DNA of 64,000 nt from Anisodus tanguticus (GCA_034509755.1 CM067541.1:25116501-25180500), one strand, 5' to 3'; shown: positions 43,850 through 56,639, counted from the stretch's first letter. Notes: generated by a model not told the origin, from the letters alone. Numbers and translations are program-made.

Positions 43850-44417
43850 AGCTGCATTTATTTCTAGCAACAATATTCTCATGTGATACAATAATTAAGT
43901 AGTTATATTCAACTTACAAACTCCCATAAAATCTTGTCTGATTGTGTCCTAAAGCAATACACATCCAATCTTTGAATAACGGATGAGTTTGGTTTCCTGG
44001 CCCCTCTTTCATTATACCCATATGTGTATCTAAATTGCTTAAACACATGGTGCCTCTTGACAGTACGTTTCAACTTGTACTTGCCAATTTTCACCTTAAT
44101 ATAAACCCTGAAAACTTATTCTTTTACCACCTTTCAGTTTGTAAATGAATTCTCAAAGTGATAGAATACAACTCTTAAATATTTCTCCAAATTCCTTCTT
44201 ACATGTCCGAAGGAAACCAAAATGTTTTAACCCTATCCTTCCTCAAACCGTGCATAATTTGTCCGTATCCACCTTAAATCTATTGTCTGAACTTCAAATT
44301 AAAATGTGACAATTCAAGAAGTAACTCAAAATCCCCTTCCAAACAAGTTGTGATAATTTAATCGGGTCGCATAAGCTATCCACGTTGAAAACTAACGAAA
44401 TTTTGCGGGGCATAACA
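43850..44417 (-). repeat. Second gypsy-type LTR edge
   Basis: The right edge ggggcataaca gives a minus-strand LTR start of tgttatgcccc. It directly abuts gtttcctccact (44418-44429), a clear minus-strand polypurine tract (agtggaggaaac). Next comes acattcattctcgaatgtta, the same motif seen inside the other gypsy LTR edge at 40.4 kb. The left end is not defined and is set where the organelle-like tract stops. The LTR sequence differs from that at 38.7-40.4 kb. Confidence 0.55.
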
Positions 44418-44429
44418 GTTTCCTCCACT

Positions 44430-45526
44430 AACAAACATTCATTCTCGAATGTTAGGCAATTTGTATTCAGGGCGAAAAGGGTAGACATTTAATTTGCCTT
44501 TACATTGATCATAACTTTCCTTACTTTAAAAACACATACGCCACTCGGAGACCAATTTAAACCAACCAACTCCTGTGTCCCTGATACGATGGATGACTCC
44601 AACATCCTGGTCATGAGATCTTTAATGGTAATCTTACTATTAGGCAAGTGAAACCTTTTCCAGCTGAGAATCCCGTACCCATACTCATTTTAGCAAGTCT
44701 CTCAACTCAGCGAATTGATAGAATTTTCCTTGTAATTGGGACTAATGCAATTTCTATACCCGTCTCACATCAGCTAATAGACATAAACCCCAATAATCAT
44801 AATAACAATGTACAGATAAAGAGAGCCATCACAAACCCAATATAAACAGCATGATACCTCATCATTGGACATCGATAAGGCCAACATACATAAACCTCAA
44901 AAATATGAACTTTATATAGCTTAGAACATATGAACTATAAGCTTTATATTTATTCAAGCATCATACATCATGGTTTAACATAAATCTCACTTTTCTCAGT
45001 CACATGGAGAACAAAATCATATATAAATGAATCTAGTAGGGCCTGATTTATATTCTTCACATTAGGAGGCTAACATATTTGAATCATGAGTTACATGAGA
45101 ACGTTATGTTTTCGTACTTACAACTACCATTTCAGTACCCATAACTAAAGGTTACATGTCATACATCCGATTAACAACTTTCTTGCTTTATTTGTAACTA
45201 AATCTCTTTGTAGGAGAAACCTTCGTTGGATCGTACTATTGTGAAAAAAGAACAGATGATGAGTCATGCACGTAGCACCGACACGTCACTCATTGAACGG
45301 ATGGAAAGTAATTGTAGGTGTAAGGCCGACTCATAAGCTTCTTGTCAGCTTTCTTGAAACATTATTGCACTGCGCACCAGAGAAGCGATGAATTTCCTGC
45401 TTTGCCTTCTCAAAGGAATGACCAAGGAACTATCTCAAGTGTTCTTTATAAAGTCTCACGGACCTTCGATTTTTGACGTCTACAACAACTTAAAGCTTGC
45501 GTGTATGGCCACTCTCATTACTTCAT
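44430..45526 (-). other. Gypsy internal sequence left of the Copia-4 insertion
   Basis: Non-coding or fully decayed interior of the minus-strand gypsy element whose LTR edge is at 44417. No recognisable protein motif. It continues at 53936 after the nested Copia-4, as the single-copy target duplication shows. Confidence 0.45.
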
Positions 45527-45531
45527 AAAAC
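45527..45531. repeat. Target-site duplication of Copia-4, left
   Basis: aaaac here recurs at 53931-53935 right after the 3' LTR. Confidence 0.9.
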
Positions 45532-47102
45532 TGAAAGTATGTATGTCCTAGAGACAATCATTATTAGAGACAAATATACTTGAACACATTCGTATTATTA
45601 ATAAGATTAATATTTATGGCATTTTCAATTATTAAATTATTGTTTGATTGTTTGCAATTATTCATATATGTGCATCACTTGAGCTTACGTTGTCATTAAT
45701 AGAGTGAGTTATTAATGATAGAGCGTAACTCTCAAAATAGCCTCGACTAATGATCATCGAGAATGGGATATCGATGATATGTTATAAGGCGACATGTGGT
45801 CTGCATCACATTCTTAGAGAATGTAGTATGTCTCACCTGCTACTAGTAATGGTTACTAGTGATGGACACACGGATACTTTTGGAAAGTATTGGTATACCC
45901 TGCTGATAAACTATTTGTTAGACATGTCTAGAGTGTTATTAGCGTGTGGGATATAAAGGTCCTTTGACTTGAGGTCAATACACACCTTGTTTACAAAGTA
46001 ATGTACTTTGACCATGTCTTAAGCTTAAACTCCTTATAGGATAAGACACGGTATGTGTTGGGTGCATTATGATGTAAATTAAGGTGGTATTTGAGCCAAG
46101 AATATGATTCATTCCTCGATTGGATATTCGAGAGAGCACTCAACTTCTCAGTGATATTAGGCCGATCAAGTCATTGGCCAATGCAAAAGACATATTTAGA
46201 ATATGATCTAGTTGTCGACTAATATAGATGAGATGAAGTGATCAAGCCATTTGGATAGACACATGGCAAATCCTAAGCTTGATCGAGTGTGTCGCGAATG
46301 AAAGGAATTTATCATCTCACATAAATGTTATGTTTGCTGGATTCATGTAAACGTACTTCACATATTGAGTTCGTCATACGACGCAGTCTAGGAGTTCCAT
46401 ATGGACCTTAATTGGATTAGTGTCGATATGTGAAGGCCTATAGGGTCACACTATGTCGATTGTCTTTTCGGTCTAAGGGTGTATTGAGAGAATATTAAAT
46501 ATTCGATTTCGAATTGAGATATTTAAATTGATAATAACTATGGGATAATTTCTATTAGATGGAAATTATTTAATTAAATCAAAATTGGATTTTGGATTTA
46601 ATATGTTGAATATATTTATTAAATGAAAATGGGAAACAAAATTTTACGTAAGGCGCCACGGCGCCGACCCGGCAGTGGGCCCAGTCAGACTGGCCCACTG
46701 CACCTTGGTTTTGGGCTAGGCTTGGAGCCTAACCCTAATCAGATTTTTGCCCTAATTTCAACTATAAATACAACACTCCTCATTGTTAATTAACACACCA
46801 ATTCTATAAACTAATTCTAGACTTAGAGTCTAGGATAAAACTCTCTCAAACCTCTGTCAAGATTTCCTGGCTTTCTTGACAGAGGAATACACCGTAGCAT
46901 TGTGCTTGCCGTCGAGAAGGGAATCGCGTGTCCACCATTTAGTAAAGACTCTAGTTAATACAACCTGTAAGTATTCATGTTTTATGTTACAGGTTTTGAT
47001 TGTCATATAACCAACTCAGAAGAAATTATTGGGGTAAGTAGAACCAAATTTTAAACTTCCGATGTGCCTACTTATGTATTTTGAACCCAATAAAATCCTA
47101 CA
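45532..47102 (+). repeat. Copia-4 5' LTR
   Basis: 1571 bp, starting tgaaagtatg and ending atcctaca, nearly identical to 52358-53930. A TATA-like ctataaata at about 46762-46770 lies where LTR transcription would start. The primer site follows immediately. Near 46655-46705 are GC-rich inverted motifs (gcgccacggcgcc; cagtgggcccagtcagactg). Confidence 0.93.
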
Positions 47103-47118
47103 GTGGTATCAAAGCCCA
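47103..47118 (+). promoter_or_regulatory. Copia-4 primer-binding site
   Basis: gtggtatcaaagccca follows the LTR after one base. tggtatca is the complement of the 3' end of initiator methionine tRNA. Confidence 0.8.
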
Positions 47119-48173
47119 GAATGGTTCAATGGTTATATAATAATTGAATAACATAATAATATGGGTTAAACATAGTGGCGCTAATGCATTGCAGAAGCGG
47201 AATTTTGGCTTCTGCCTCACTGGCGTCGCGACTCTAATGATTAGCACAGCGGCCCCATTGGTCCGAAAAGAAAATTTCAATATGTTTAACCCACGATTAT
47301 TAATATAAAGTATATTATTTGATAAGTATACTGTTTATGTGCTAAATGTCAAATTATTTGTCATTTACATTACTAGAATAACGTCCACAAATAACTGTCT
47401 AGGTAGGCGGCACCCAATATGTGTTTAAACCGCTTAATATCATGCTTGGGCAGGCGGTACCCAATAAGTGCTTAATAGATTTTGCATGATAATTAAGATG
47501 TTATATTTGATGTAGCATACTAGAGTTGATTTTGGTTAAAACCCCTAAATTAAAATGTTCCCCAAAAATTTAATACAAGTCTCATTTAAAATGAAAGCGT
47601 CGTCCGTTATAATTGATTGTAGTGCAAAATCTTTTTCGGCGAGATGAGTATTTATGCCACATCATTTGCTCTAAGTCTACGAGGACTCAGACTCTTTCAT
47701 AGATGCATGTTAAATGTAGAAGTGGGTGATAAACCTTCATTAGTATTTACACCACAATGTTTGCTCTATAAGGCAAAGCTCACTTAGATACATAATTGCA
47801 GTCGCATAATGGGGTTGACTTGCTAGGTTGTCTTGGCGCCACAGTGTCGGACAAGCCGAGAGACGCAGATCGATTGTTTAGAACATTCGGTCAAACATGA
47901 GTTACAAATTGTTTGTAATTGGTTTAGAGGCCTACCAGGTTGTGTTGTTGAAGTTATCAGCCACAACAAACGCGGAGATAGCATGAACCTGAATTATGGC
48001 CCATTATGACCATATTTGATATGAGTCCGTATTCTTCCATGGGGTCGAAGAGTATGTTAAAATAGTGGGAGCTAATTAAACTAAATGTCATGTTAATTAG
48101 TTAGCGAATGTGTTCAATAGAAATTATATTAGAGTTTAATTTTAAGTCTATCTATATCTTCAGTTTATACAAA
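47119..48173 (+). other. Copia-4 untranslated leader
   Basis: About 1.05 kb between the primer site and gag without a coding frame. It contains a degenerate internal duplication (aggcggNacccaatatgtg- and aggcggtacccaataagtg-type phrases near 47404 and 47452). Long leaders are common in such elements. Confidence 0.6.
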
Positions 48174-49199
48174 ATGTCGAATCTATCACTGAAAATGTTG
48201 GTCGAGACAAACAAGTTGACTGGAGCAAATTACCCTGACTGGTTAAGAAATCTGCAGTTGGTGTTAAGACAAGAAAGAATTGAGTATGTGTTAGACACAA
48301 TGTTCCCCACAGTCCCTGTTGAAGATTCTGTTGAGTATGCCCTGTTTGACAAGGTGGCTTATCAGAAACATCTAGACGATGCTACCTCGGCACAATGTGT
48401 AATGTTGTCCTCCATGACCTTGGAGTTACATAGGCAACATGAAAACATGGGCCCTAACGAAATGCTAGAACACTTGAAGAGTCTCTATGACTCACAGTCT
48501 CAGACAATGGAGTATGAATTGTTGAGGGACCTTTTCAAGTGTAAGCTGAATGATGGGGGTCAGGTGTCAGTACATGTTCTGAAGATGATTGGGCTGAAAG
48601 AAAGGTTGGCTTCGATTGGAACGAAGTTGCCTATAAATATCTCTGTCAACCTGATCCTGAATTCACTTCCTGGTTCATTTGAGAATTTTATCGTGAACTT
48701 CAATATGAATGGGACTAAGGCAAGTCTTCCAGAGCTTTACAACATGTTGAAGACCTTTGAATCATCTACCTCTAAAGGTAAAATCGTGCTCATGGTGGGC
48801 TCTTTTAGCAAGTTCAAACTCAAGGGTAAGAACATACAGAAGAAGAAGGGTAAGGCAGTTGCTGCACCTACAGTTATGAAACCTAGAAGAGGTGTTCAGA
48901 AAAAGGCAAAGGTAGCTTCGGATGTGTGCCTCAACTACAAGAAAAAGGGGCACTGGAAGAAGGACTGCACAGCTCCAGGAGGAGGCAAAACACTAGGTGC
49001 TCCTGGCTCTACTGGACAAGGTATGTTTGTCATTGAAATAAACATGTCTATAAGTAACTCTCACTGCTGGGTATTAGATACCGTTTGTGGCTCACATATT
49101 TGTAATAATGTGCAGGGTCTGATTGACAGCAGAAAGATTGGACCTTGGGAGGTAGACCTACGCGTTGGAAATGGAGACGAGTGGATGTTGAACGCATGA
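48174..49199 (+). pseudogene. Copia-4 gag and protease start
   Basis: I chose the start at the ATG at 48174 (MSNLSLKML) rather than the upstream in-frame ATG at 48108, because the gag domain begins there. Motifs are LTGANYPDWLRNLQLVL, EMLEHLKSLYDSQSQT and LILNSLPGSFENFIVNF. The zinc knuckle reads CLNYKKKGHWKKDC, with the second cysteine replaced by Tyr. The protease site reads WVLDTVCGSHIC, where Gly after DT is replaced by Val. The frame then breaks near 49170 and the protease continues in frame 49145-49483. Both substitutions would be expected to impair function. Confidence 0.85.
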
Positions 49200-50336
49200 G
49201 AACTTATAGACTAGATTTACCTTCAAGATTTTGTTTAGAACTAAATAATTGTTATTTTGTTCCCTCATTGACGAGGAATATCATTTATATCCCCATGTTA
49301 GACATTGAGGGGTTTTCCTCATTTATTGTCAATGGTAGTTATGTACTGTCTTTTAATGGTTTTGTTTGTGGAAATGCTCCGCTTGTGGATAGATTATATA
49401 TTTTAAACTGCAGTCGTGAAATTTTCAATGTGCAAAATAAACGAGCTAAGATAAGTAATCCAAGAAACCCCACCTACTTATGACACTGTAGACTTAGTCA
49501 CATCAATGAATCAAGGATAGCAAGATTAAGAAAGTTAGACTACCTAGAACTATTTGACTTGGAGTCGTATGGTAACTGTGAATCTTGCTTGAGAGGAAAA
49601 ATGACCAACAAGCCACTTTCTGGAAAAGGGGTGCGAGCCAAAGATGTGCTTGAATTGGTCCATACTGATGTATGTGGGCCATTTTCAACTCAAGCTAAGG
49701 GAGGCTTCACTTATTTCATCACTTTTACAGACATTTCACAAGGTTTAGGCATGTGTATCTTATGAAACACAAGTCCGAAGCCTTTGAGAAATTCAAGGAG
49801 TACAAGTCAGAAGTAGAGAAGCAACTTGAAACAAGTATCAGGACCCTTCGATCATATAGATGAGGTGAATACTTAAGTAAAGAATTTCTGGATTATTTGA
49901 AGCTTCATGGAGTCCAATCACAATGGACACCTCCTGCACGCCACAGATGAATGGTGTTGCTGAAATGAGAAATCAAACCCTATTAGATATGATTAGATCC
50001 ATGATGAGTTTCTCAGCTCTACCAACATACCTTTGGGGCTATGCATTGCAAATCTCAATTTATATTCTGAACAGGATTCCTTCAAAGTCAGTAAAGAAAA
50101 TTCCATATGAGATATGGAATGGCAAGAAGCCAGCACTTAAACACATGCGACCCTGGGGGTGCCCTACATATGTAAAGAAGATGCTTACTGACAAGTTGGA
50201 ATCTAAAAGTGAGAAATATTATTTTGTGGGGTATCCAAAGGAAACTAAGGGATACTATTTCTATCTTCCTGGAGATCATAAGGTCATTGTCTCCAGAAAT
50301 GCAACTTTCCTTGAAGAAGACTATGTCTACAAGGAA
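49145..50336 (+). pseudogene. Copia-4 protease remainder and integrase
   Basis: Frame 49145-49483 carries the protease C-terminal half (NNCYFVPSLTRNIIYIPML) and the pre-integrase region. A stop (TGA) replaces the Trp of the usual LWH motif at 49481-49483. Frame 49559-49765 holds CESCLRGKMTNKPL and HTDVCGPF. The central integrase (about 49766-49922) is frame-broken with TGA at 49861. Frame 49923-50339 has TPQMNGVAEMRNQTLLDM, YILNRIPSKSV, WGCPTYVKKM and YYFVGYPKETKGYYFY. Confidence 0.85.
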
Positions 50337-50402
50337 TAGAGCTGCAATAAGATAGAACTTGAAGAAATTCAAGAACCACAAGATAACACAGAAGTTGAAC
50401 CC

Positions 50403-52340
50403 TTGTCAAAAGACCTAGACAAGTATTCAATGGAAGTATTTGGTGAAGATTGGGTACTTAGAGTACGCCCTTCAGCCAGTGAGAGTGTTGTGAGAGATAG
50501 TGCAGAAATGCAGGGTTATCATACACAACCAATGGAAGATGATACAATGGTTGTACATTATTCCATTCAGGAGATACATGTAAATTACATTCCTAAAAGC
50601 TCTCAAGGTGATGGATTGTCCAGCACACAAAGACCTTCTCACAATCAAAATGCAACAAACACTGAAACGCAAAATAATCAACTCCGTAGGACCACTAGGA
50701 CTCATCATCCGCATGATAGACTTAATCTCCTTGTTGAAACACACAATAAGATAGATATTCCTGATGACGATGAACCTACAACTTACAATGAAGCTATGTT
50801 AGACATTAATTCGCAGAGATGACAAGAAGCCATGAAATCTGAGATGGACTCGATATACATCAATCAAGTTTGGAACTTGGTTGATTTTCCAATAGGGGTT
50901 AGACCCATAGGATGCAAATGGATCTTCAAGAAGAAGATTGATGCATATGGCAAGGTATAGAATTATAAGGCAAGATTGGTGGCTAAAGTTTATAATCAAA
51001 GGTCTGGGGTCGATTATGATGAAACCTTTTCACATGTTGCGAAAATTAAGTCCATTCGGATTTTGCTTGCAATAGTCGCATACTATGATTATGACATTTG
51101 GAAAATGGATGTTAAAACTGCTTTCCTCAATGGTAACCTAATTGAGGAGTTGTATATGATACAACCTGAGGGTTTTACATCCAAGACTAAGCCCAAAGCA
51201 TGCAAGCTACAAAAGTCCATTTATGGACTTAAGCAAGCCTCAAGGAGTTGGAATATTTGTTTTGACAAAGCAGTCAAATTGTTTGACTTTGTTAGAAGCA
51301 AAGAAGATCCCTACATTTATAGTAAGCGCAAGCAAGAGAGTATTGTCTTCATACGTAGATGACATATTAATAATGAGAGATAATAAGACTCTCATGAAAT
51401 CAGTCAAGGAATGGTTATCCAGCGCCTTCATGATGAAGGACTTGGGTGAAGCCTGCTACATTCTTAGAATTAGGATCTATAGAGATAGGCCTAATAGATT
51501 ATTGGGGTTGTCACAGTCCATATACATAGACAAAGTGTTAAGACGATTCTCTATGGAAAACTCCAAGAAATGAAGTCTTCTTATGGGTCAAGGCATCAAG
51601 TTATCAAAGAAGGATAGTCCTTCTACTGTTGCAGAACGTGAACGCATGAAAAGAATCCCATATGCTTCAGCTATAGGATCTATCATATATGACATGACCT
51701 GTACGAGGTCAGATGTGGCCTATGCACTTAGTATGACTTGCAAATTCCAGCAGAAACCTGGGGAAGAACACTAGAAAGCAGTTAAGAGTATTCTTTAGTA
51801 TCTTAGACGAACTAAAGAATATTTCTTACTCTATGGTGGACAAGAGAAGCTAGTGTGTATTGGGTACACTGATGCTAGATTCCAGACAGATCTTGATGAC
51901 TTCAAATCTCAATCTGGATATGCCTTCATTTTCAATGGCGGAATAGTGAGTTGGAAAAGTTCCAAGCAAGCTACAACTGCTGATTCGACAAGCGAAGCCG
52001 AGTACATTCTTTGGATCGAAAAGCTGGTAAATAAGCTGTCACGATATCTGAGTTCCTGAAGGAACTAGGGGTTGTTCCAAGTGCCACTTGTCCAGTAACG
52101 ATTTATTGTGACAACACTGGTGCGATTGCGCAAGCTAAGGAACCAAGATCAACAAACAGAAACAAGCATGTACCGAGGAAATACCACATACTCAGGAAAA
52201 TGGTGGAAACTGAAGAAATAAGATTAGACTATGTTCCCACAGATAATAATCTAGCTGACCCGTTTACTAAATCATTAAGCTTAGTTAAGCATAATGGTCA
52301 TTTTGAAAACATGGGTATTAGATACATCGGAGATTGGCAC
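50403..52340 (+). pseudogene. Copia-4 reverse transcriptase and RNase H
   Basis: Frames 50403-50822, 50976-51362, 51223-51573, 51583-51774 and 51853-52059 are collinear. They contain the spacer ending in DEPTTYNEAML, then WKMDVKTAFLNGNLIEELYM, YGLKQASRSWN, SSYVDDILIM (catalytic YVDD, after a frame change) and DLGEACYILRI. The RNase H part has YTDARFQTDLDDFKSQSGY, VSWKSSKQATTADSTSEAEY and, in another frame near 52245, NLADPFTKSL-like residues. At least five lesions separate the pieces. Confidence 0.88.
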
Positions 52341-52357
52341 TAGGCCAAGTGGGAGAA

Positions 52358-53930
52358 TAAAAGTATGTATGTCCTAGAGACAATCATTATTAGGGACAAA
52401 TGTACTTGAACACATTCGTATTATTAATAAGATTAATATTTATGACATTTGCAATTATTGAATTATTGTTTGATTGTTTGCAATTATTCATATATGTGCA
52501 TCCCTTGAGCTTACGTTGTCATTAATAGAGTGAGTTATTAATGATAGAGCGTAACTCTCAAAATAGCCTCAACTAATGATCATCGAGAATGAGATATCGA
52601 TGATATGCTATAAGTCGACATGTGGTCTGCATCACATTTTTAGAGAATATAGTATGTCTCACCTGCTACTAGTAATGGTTACTAGTGATTGACACATGGA
52701 TACTTTTGGAAAGTATTGGTATACCCCGCTGATAAACTATTTATTAGACATGTCTAGAGTGTTATCAGCGTGTGGGATATAAAGGTCATTTGACTTGAGG
52801 TCAATACACACCTGTTTACAAAGTAATGTACTTTGACCCTGTCCTAAGCTTAAACTCCTTATAGGATAAGACACGGTATGTGTTGGGTGCATTATGATGT
52901 AAATTAAGGTGGTATTTGAGCCAAGAATAGGATTCATTCTTCGATTGGATATTCGAGAGAGCACTCAACTTCTTAGTGATATTAGGTCGACCAAGTCATT
53001 GACCAATGCAAAAGACATATTTAGAATATGATATAGTTGTCGACTAATATAGATGAGATGAAGTGATCAAGCCATTTGGATAGACACATGGCAAATCCTA
53101 AGCTTGATCGAGTGTGTCGCGAATGAAATGAATTTATCATCTCACATAAAGGTTATGTTTGCTGGATTCATGTAAACGTACTTCACATATTGAGTTCGTC
53201 ATACGGCGCAGTTTAGGAGTTCCGTATGGACCTTAATTGGATTAGTGTCGATATGTGAAGGCCTATAGGGTCACACACTATGTCGATTGTCTTTTCGGTC
53301 TAAGGGTGTATTGAGAGAATATTAAATATTCGATTTGGAATCGAGATATTTAAATTGATAATAACTATGGGATAATTTCTATTAGATGGAAATTATTTAA
53401 TTAAATCAAAATTGGATTTTGGATTTAATGTGTTGAATATATATATTAAATGAAAAGGGAAAACATAATTTTACGTAAGGCGCGGCGCCGACCCGACAGT
53501 GGGCCCAGTTAGTCAGACTGGCCCACTGCACCTTGGTTTTGGGCCAGGCTTGGAGCCTAACCCTAATCAGATTTTTGCCCTAATTTCAACTATAAATACA
53601 ACATTCCTCATTGTTAATTAACACACCAATTCTATAAACTAATTCTAGACTTAGAGTGTAGGATAAAACTTTCTCAAACCTCTGCCAAGATTTCCTGGCT
53701 TTCTTGACATAGGAATACACCGTAGCATTGTGCTTGCAGTCGAAAAGGGAATCGCGTGTCCATCATTTAGTAAAGACTCCAGATAATACAACATGTAAGT
53801 GTTCATGTTTTATGTTACAAGTTTTGATTGTCATTTAACCAACTCAGAAGAAATTGTTGGAGTAAGTAGAACAAAATTTTAAACTTCCGTTGTGCCTACT
53901 TATGTAATTTGAACCCAACAAAATCCTACA
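52358..53930 (+). repeat. Copia-4 3' LTR
   Basis: 1573 bp, collinear with 45532-47102. The first two bases are ta instead of tg, so the terminal dinucleotide has mutated. It ends atcctaca followed by aaaac. It lacks three bases of the cggcgccacgg block and carries short extra insertions relative to the 5' copy. Confidence 0.93.
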
Positions 53931-53935
53931 AAAAC

Positions 53936-55840
53936 TTGAATACCAACATAGACCACTTTGCACGTATCATCGTAGATCGAAGGTATCAAGATATGTAAAA
54001 CATGATACCACTTCTGGTACATCATGCTAGGGAATGTTCAATGTAATCTATAATAATTATCGTGTAATTGCAAGGGTTGTGGAGGAAGTAGCTCTTTATT
54101 TAACTTCCTTTCATTTTCTCTTATGAAGGCATACACATCCTTGACTTAGTTGTCCTGTTTTACTTGTGCATCCCTCGTGGAGTTCGTTCTTACAAAATCA
54201 AATCATATACTTATCTTTCTTTGTTTTGCACATCTGGTGTGTCTTTCTTTGACACATGCACCGTTTGTCACCTCTAGTCTTACCCTTCACTCGAAAGGTC
54301 TCATTTATGTCTGACTAATTTCCCTTGATTAGAGATGCATATCGTGTCATGTCCACGGTATATATATCATTACTCACGAATCTTCTATCTTTAAGTTCAT
54401 AGTTGTCCCGTATCTACCTTATCCAGGCCAATGATTGTCATGTAAGCAACGAGAAGTGCTTCCATTTTTAACTCCTTTGGCTTTGACGTTTCATTCTTGT
54501 TAGCGAGCTCGTGACATTATTTTAAAATTTTTATATTGCTCAGATTCATTCTAATATTTGGAGGATCACTAGCTTTCCTTTAGTAAATGGATTTTCTTTC
54601 TTGATCAAGCTCCCATCTTAATAGGAGTAAGTCAGCCATCATTTCTCAGTCTCATAATTAACTTCACTAAGTTATGTCTATGTGCGGTGGTTGCTATTCA
54701 CTTTCCAACCACATAATCACCATATATAATCGTAATGATACGCCGTAACTAAAGTAAAGTGGGTGAAATTACCTTAAAATTCCTAATTTGCGTGTTCTTA
54801 TAAATCTTAAAGCATCTCAAAATTGATGTTGATGTTGCTGTAAACCAAAGAAAACAACGCTGGTAGTTGCTTTTTTCCTTCTGTCGAAACAAAGTAAGCG
54901 CAACAACCGAGACTCATGCTACCAAGCCGTCACTTAAGGCTTGTCCCGTTGTAATTAAATCAGGTATATAACTATTTAATCATGCTCAACTGATACTAAT
55001 TAGATAACATAAGTTTTAGATTTGTACGTTTCCCCAAAGGTTAATAGATCTCCATCCAAGACACCCTCTTGGTAACTGTCACATTATACACGTATAAGCT
55101 CCTTTTATACTCCACTTTTCTCCATCTAAATTGATACAGTAGGTTGCTGCAGAATCATCCTTGTGTAAGGACTAGGAAGATCTAAGCTTAAGGGTTATTT
55201 ATGATCCCTCCTTTCAGCTGCTTTTAATACCACTTTGGTTGACCACTTAAAACTCCTGCCAAATTCAATATTTCATCTCTTTTATTTGAGGTTTGCTCCC
55301 CCACATGGCTGCTCAGTTTCCATGGACACAAGCTCATATAGCCATACTTATATGAACATTAGTCCCACTAATACTTGGTTTAGTCCATCTAATCCTTAAT
55401 TAAAAAAAATCGTTTTTCTGACACTATTTGTATATCCATATCGTCTAGGGACTTAAAAATTTACTCCTCACATATATTCATCATAAAATGAGTCTTGCTT
55501 CAAGACTTTAAGAAACGTTAAAATAGCTCGGGGTTCCAGTAAAGAATATTGGCCAATGGGATTCTTGAACTTTCCTATATGGTTTTTCTCTTGGTAAGTC
55601 CAATTTGCAGGGCCATCATAGAGACTGACCGTTGTGGTACCGCAAACACCACTTAGTTAGATCTTTAACTTCTGATATTTCCATATTCGTTTCACTGTCA
55701 TCAGCTCTTATTGAGTCACGATACAATTTTTACGATATTAGGTGACTTCGTCATACCATATTCTTTTACAACAAGCTCTTGACTTCCAAGTGAAGCTTCT
55801 AATTTATAGTTTTCACATCCTCTCATTATCTTTTAGAGTC
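53936..55840 (-). other. Gypsy internal sequence right of Copia-4
   Basis: A gene-free stretch between the copia insertion and the gypsy integrase fragment. No frame above background is present. It is assigned to the same gypsy element by position and orientation only. Confidence 0.4.
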
Positions 55841-55849
55841 TGTAGTAGG

Positions 55850-56165
55850 TACTGTCTCTGGGTGATGTCTGTAGTTATCTGAGTGGTGCAAAGAACCCAT
55901 GGGTATGTGAGGTGAGGGAGGGTACCCATACAGTGCTGCAAATGGTGTGGTGTTGATGGCACTATGGTAGTTGGTATTATACCACCACTCCGCTAAATGA
56001 ATCCACTTAAATCATTGTTTGGGATTAGAGAACACCATAGACCTCAGATAGGTTTCTAGACATCGGTTAAGCCTCTCAGTTTTCCCATCCGATGATAGGC
56101 AGTAGTCATATTAAGCTTAGTCCCCAGTGCCCTAAAGAGATGCTGCCAGAAATGACTGTAAAGAT
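55850..56165 (-). pseudogene. Ty3/gypsy integrase C-terminal fragment
   Basis: The minus strand encodes FWQHLFRALGTKLNMTTAYH, then after a small deletion DGKTERLNRCLE and, with one Trp-to-stop change (tga), WIHLAEWWYNTNYHSAINTT followed by PFAALYGYPP. This is the unmistakable gypsy integrase segment (LGTKL.. TAYHPQTDGQTE.. EWWYNTSYHSA). No uninterrupted frame remains, so simple ORF listing misses it. Orientation agrees with the minus-strand LTR edge at 44417, but the RT, protease and gag expected further right are missing. Confidence 0.88.
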
Positions 56166-56184
56166 GAAATCTGTTGGTACTCTA

Positions 56185-56400
56185 TTGTACTTTATAAAGC
56201 AGTATGGGAAGTAAATAACTATTACAAGTGTTCGAAAGGATAAATAAATGGTCAATCTTCAAAACTGCCGCAAGCTTGTTGTGTCTTGAATCTTGATAAC
56301 CTGAAATCAAGAAACAACTAAATCTGGATGGTTACAACGTTGTGTGTTGAGTCGAGTGATTGCCCTCTGTCCTTAAGACGTTGACAGTGTATATGATGGT
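56185..56400. repeat. Dispersed repeat shared with 11.3-11.6 kb
   Basis: gtaaataactattacaagtg, cgaaaggataaa, gtcaatctt and a tgagtcga block correspond, in the same orientation and order, to 11312-11560. This is probably an LTR fragment of the decayed copia family. Confidence 0.55.
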
Positions 56401-56404
56401 TGGT

Positions 56405-56620
56405 AAGAAGGAAAAAAACTCAAATATGTCATCCAACTTTCATTTATGACACTCGTTAATAGTTGAGCTCATTTATGTGGCTCATCCATGCCACTTGCTG
56501 TTAACAACTCAAATGACTGGTTTTCCAAAAACCATATTTGACATGTGGCAGAGGTCCACATCGCCAAATTAAACCAGCCCAAATAAAATTGAAAACATTG
56601 TTTGTCCGCGGAATTTGATA
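56405..56620. mobile_element. Half copy of the fold-back MITE family
   Basis: aaactcaaatatgtcatcca, cactcgttaatagttgagct, catttatg, ggctcatccatgcca and aggtccacatcNNcaaatta match the left arm and loop of the element at 33824-34252. The right arm is missing. Confidence 0.7.
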
Positions 56621-56639
56621 ATTTTTTGAGAAAAAAATT

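Larger units (their letters stand above)
45532..53930 (+). mobile_element. Copia-4: complete 8.4-kb Ty1/copia element nested in gypsy
   Basis: Defined by 1571- and 1573-bp LTRs, aaaac target duplications on both sides, a tRNA-iMet primer site (47103-47118), a polypurine tract (about 52346-52357, aagtgggagaa) and gag-protease-integrase-RT-RNase H in order. Long LTRs and the gag type (ETNKLTGANYPDWLRNLQLV) suggest the Angela/TAR or Tork side of copia, clearly different from Copia-1 to -3. The lineage is a guess. Several stops and frame changes inactivate it. The LTRs differ mainly by scattered substitutions and small indels. Confidence 0.93.
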
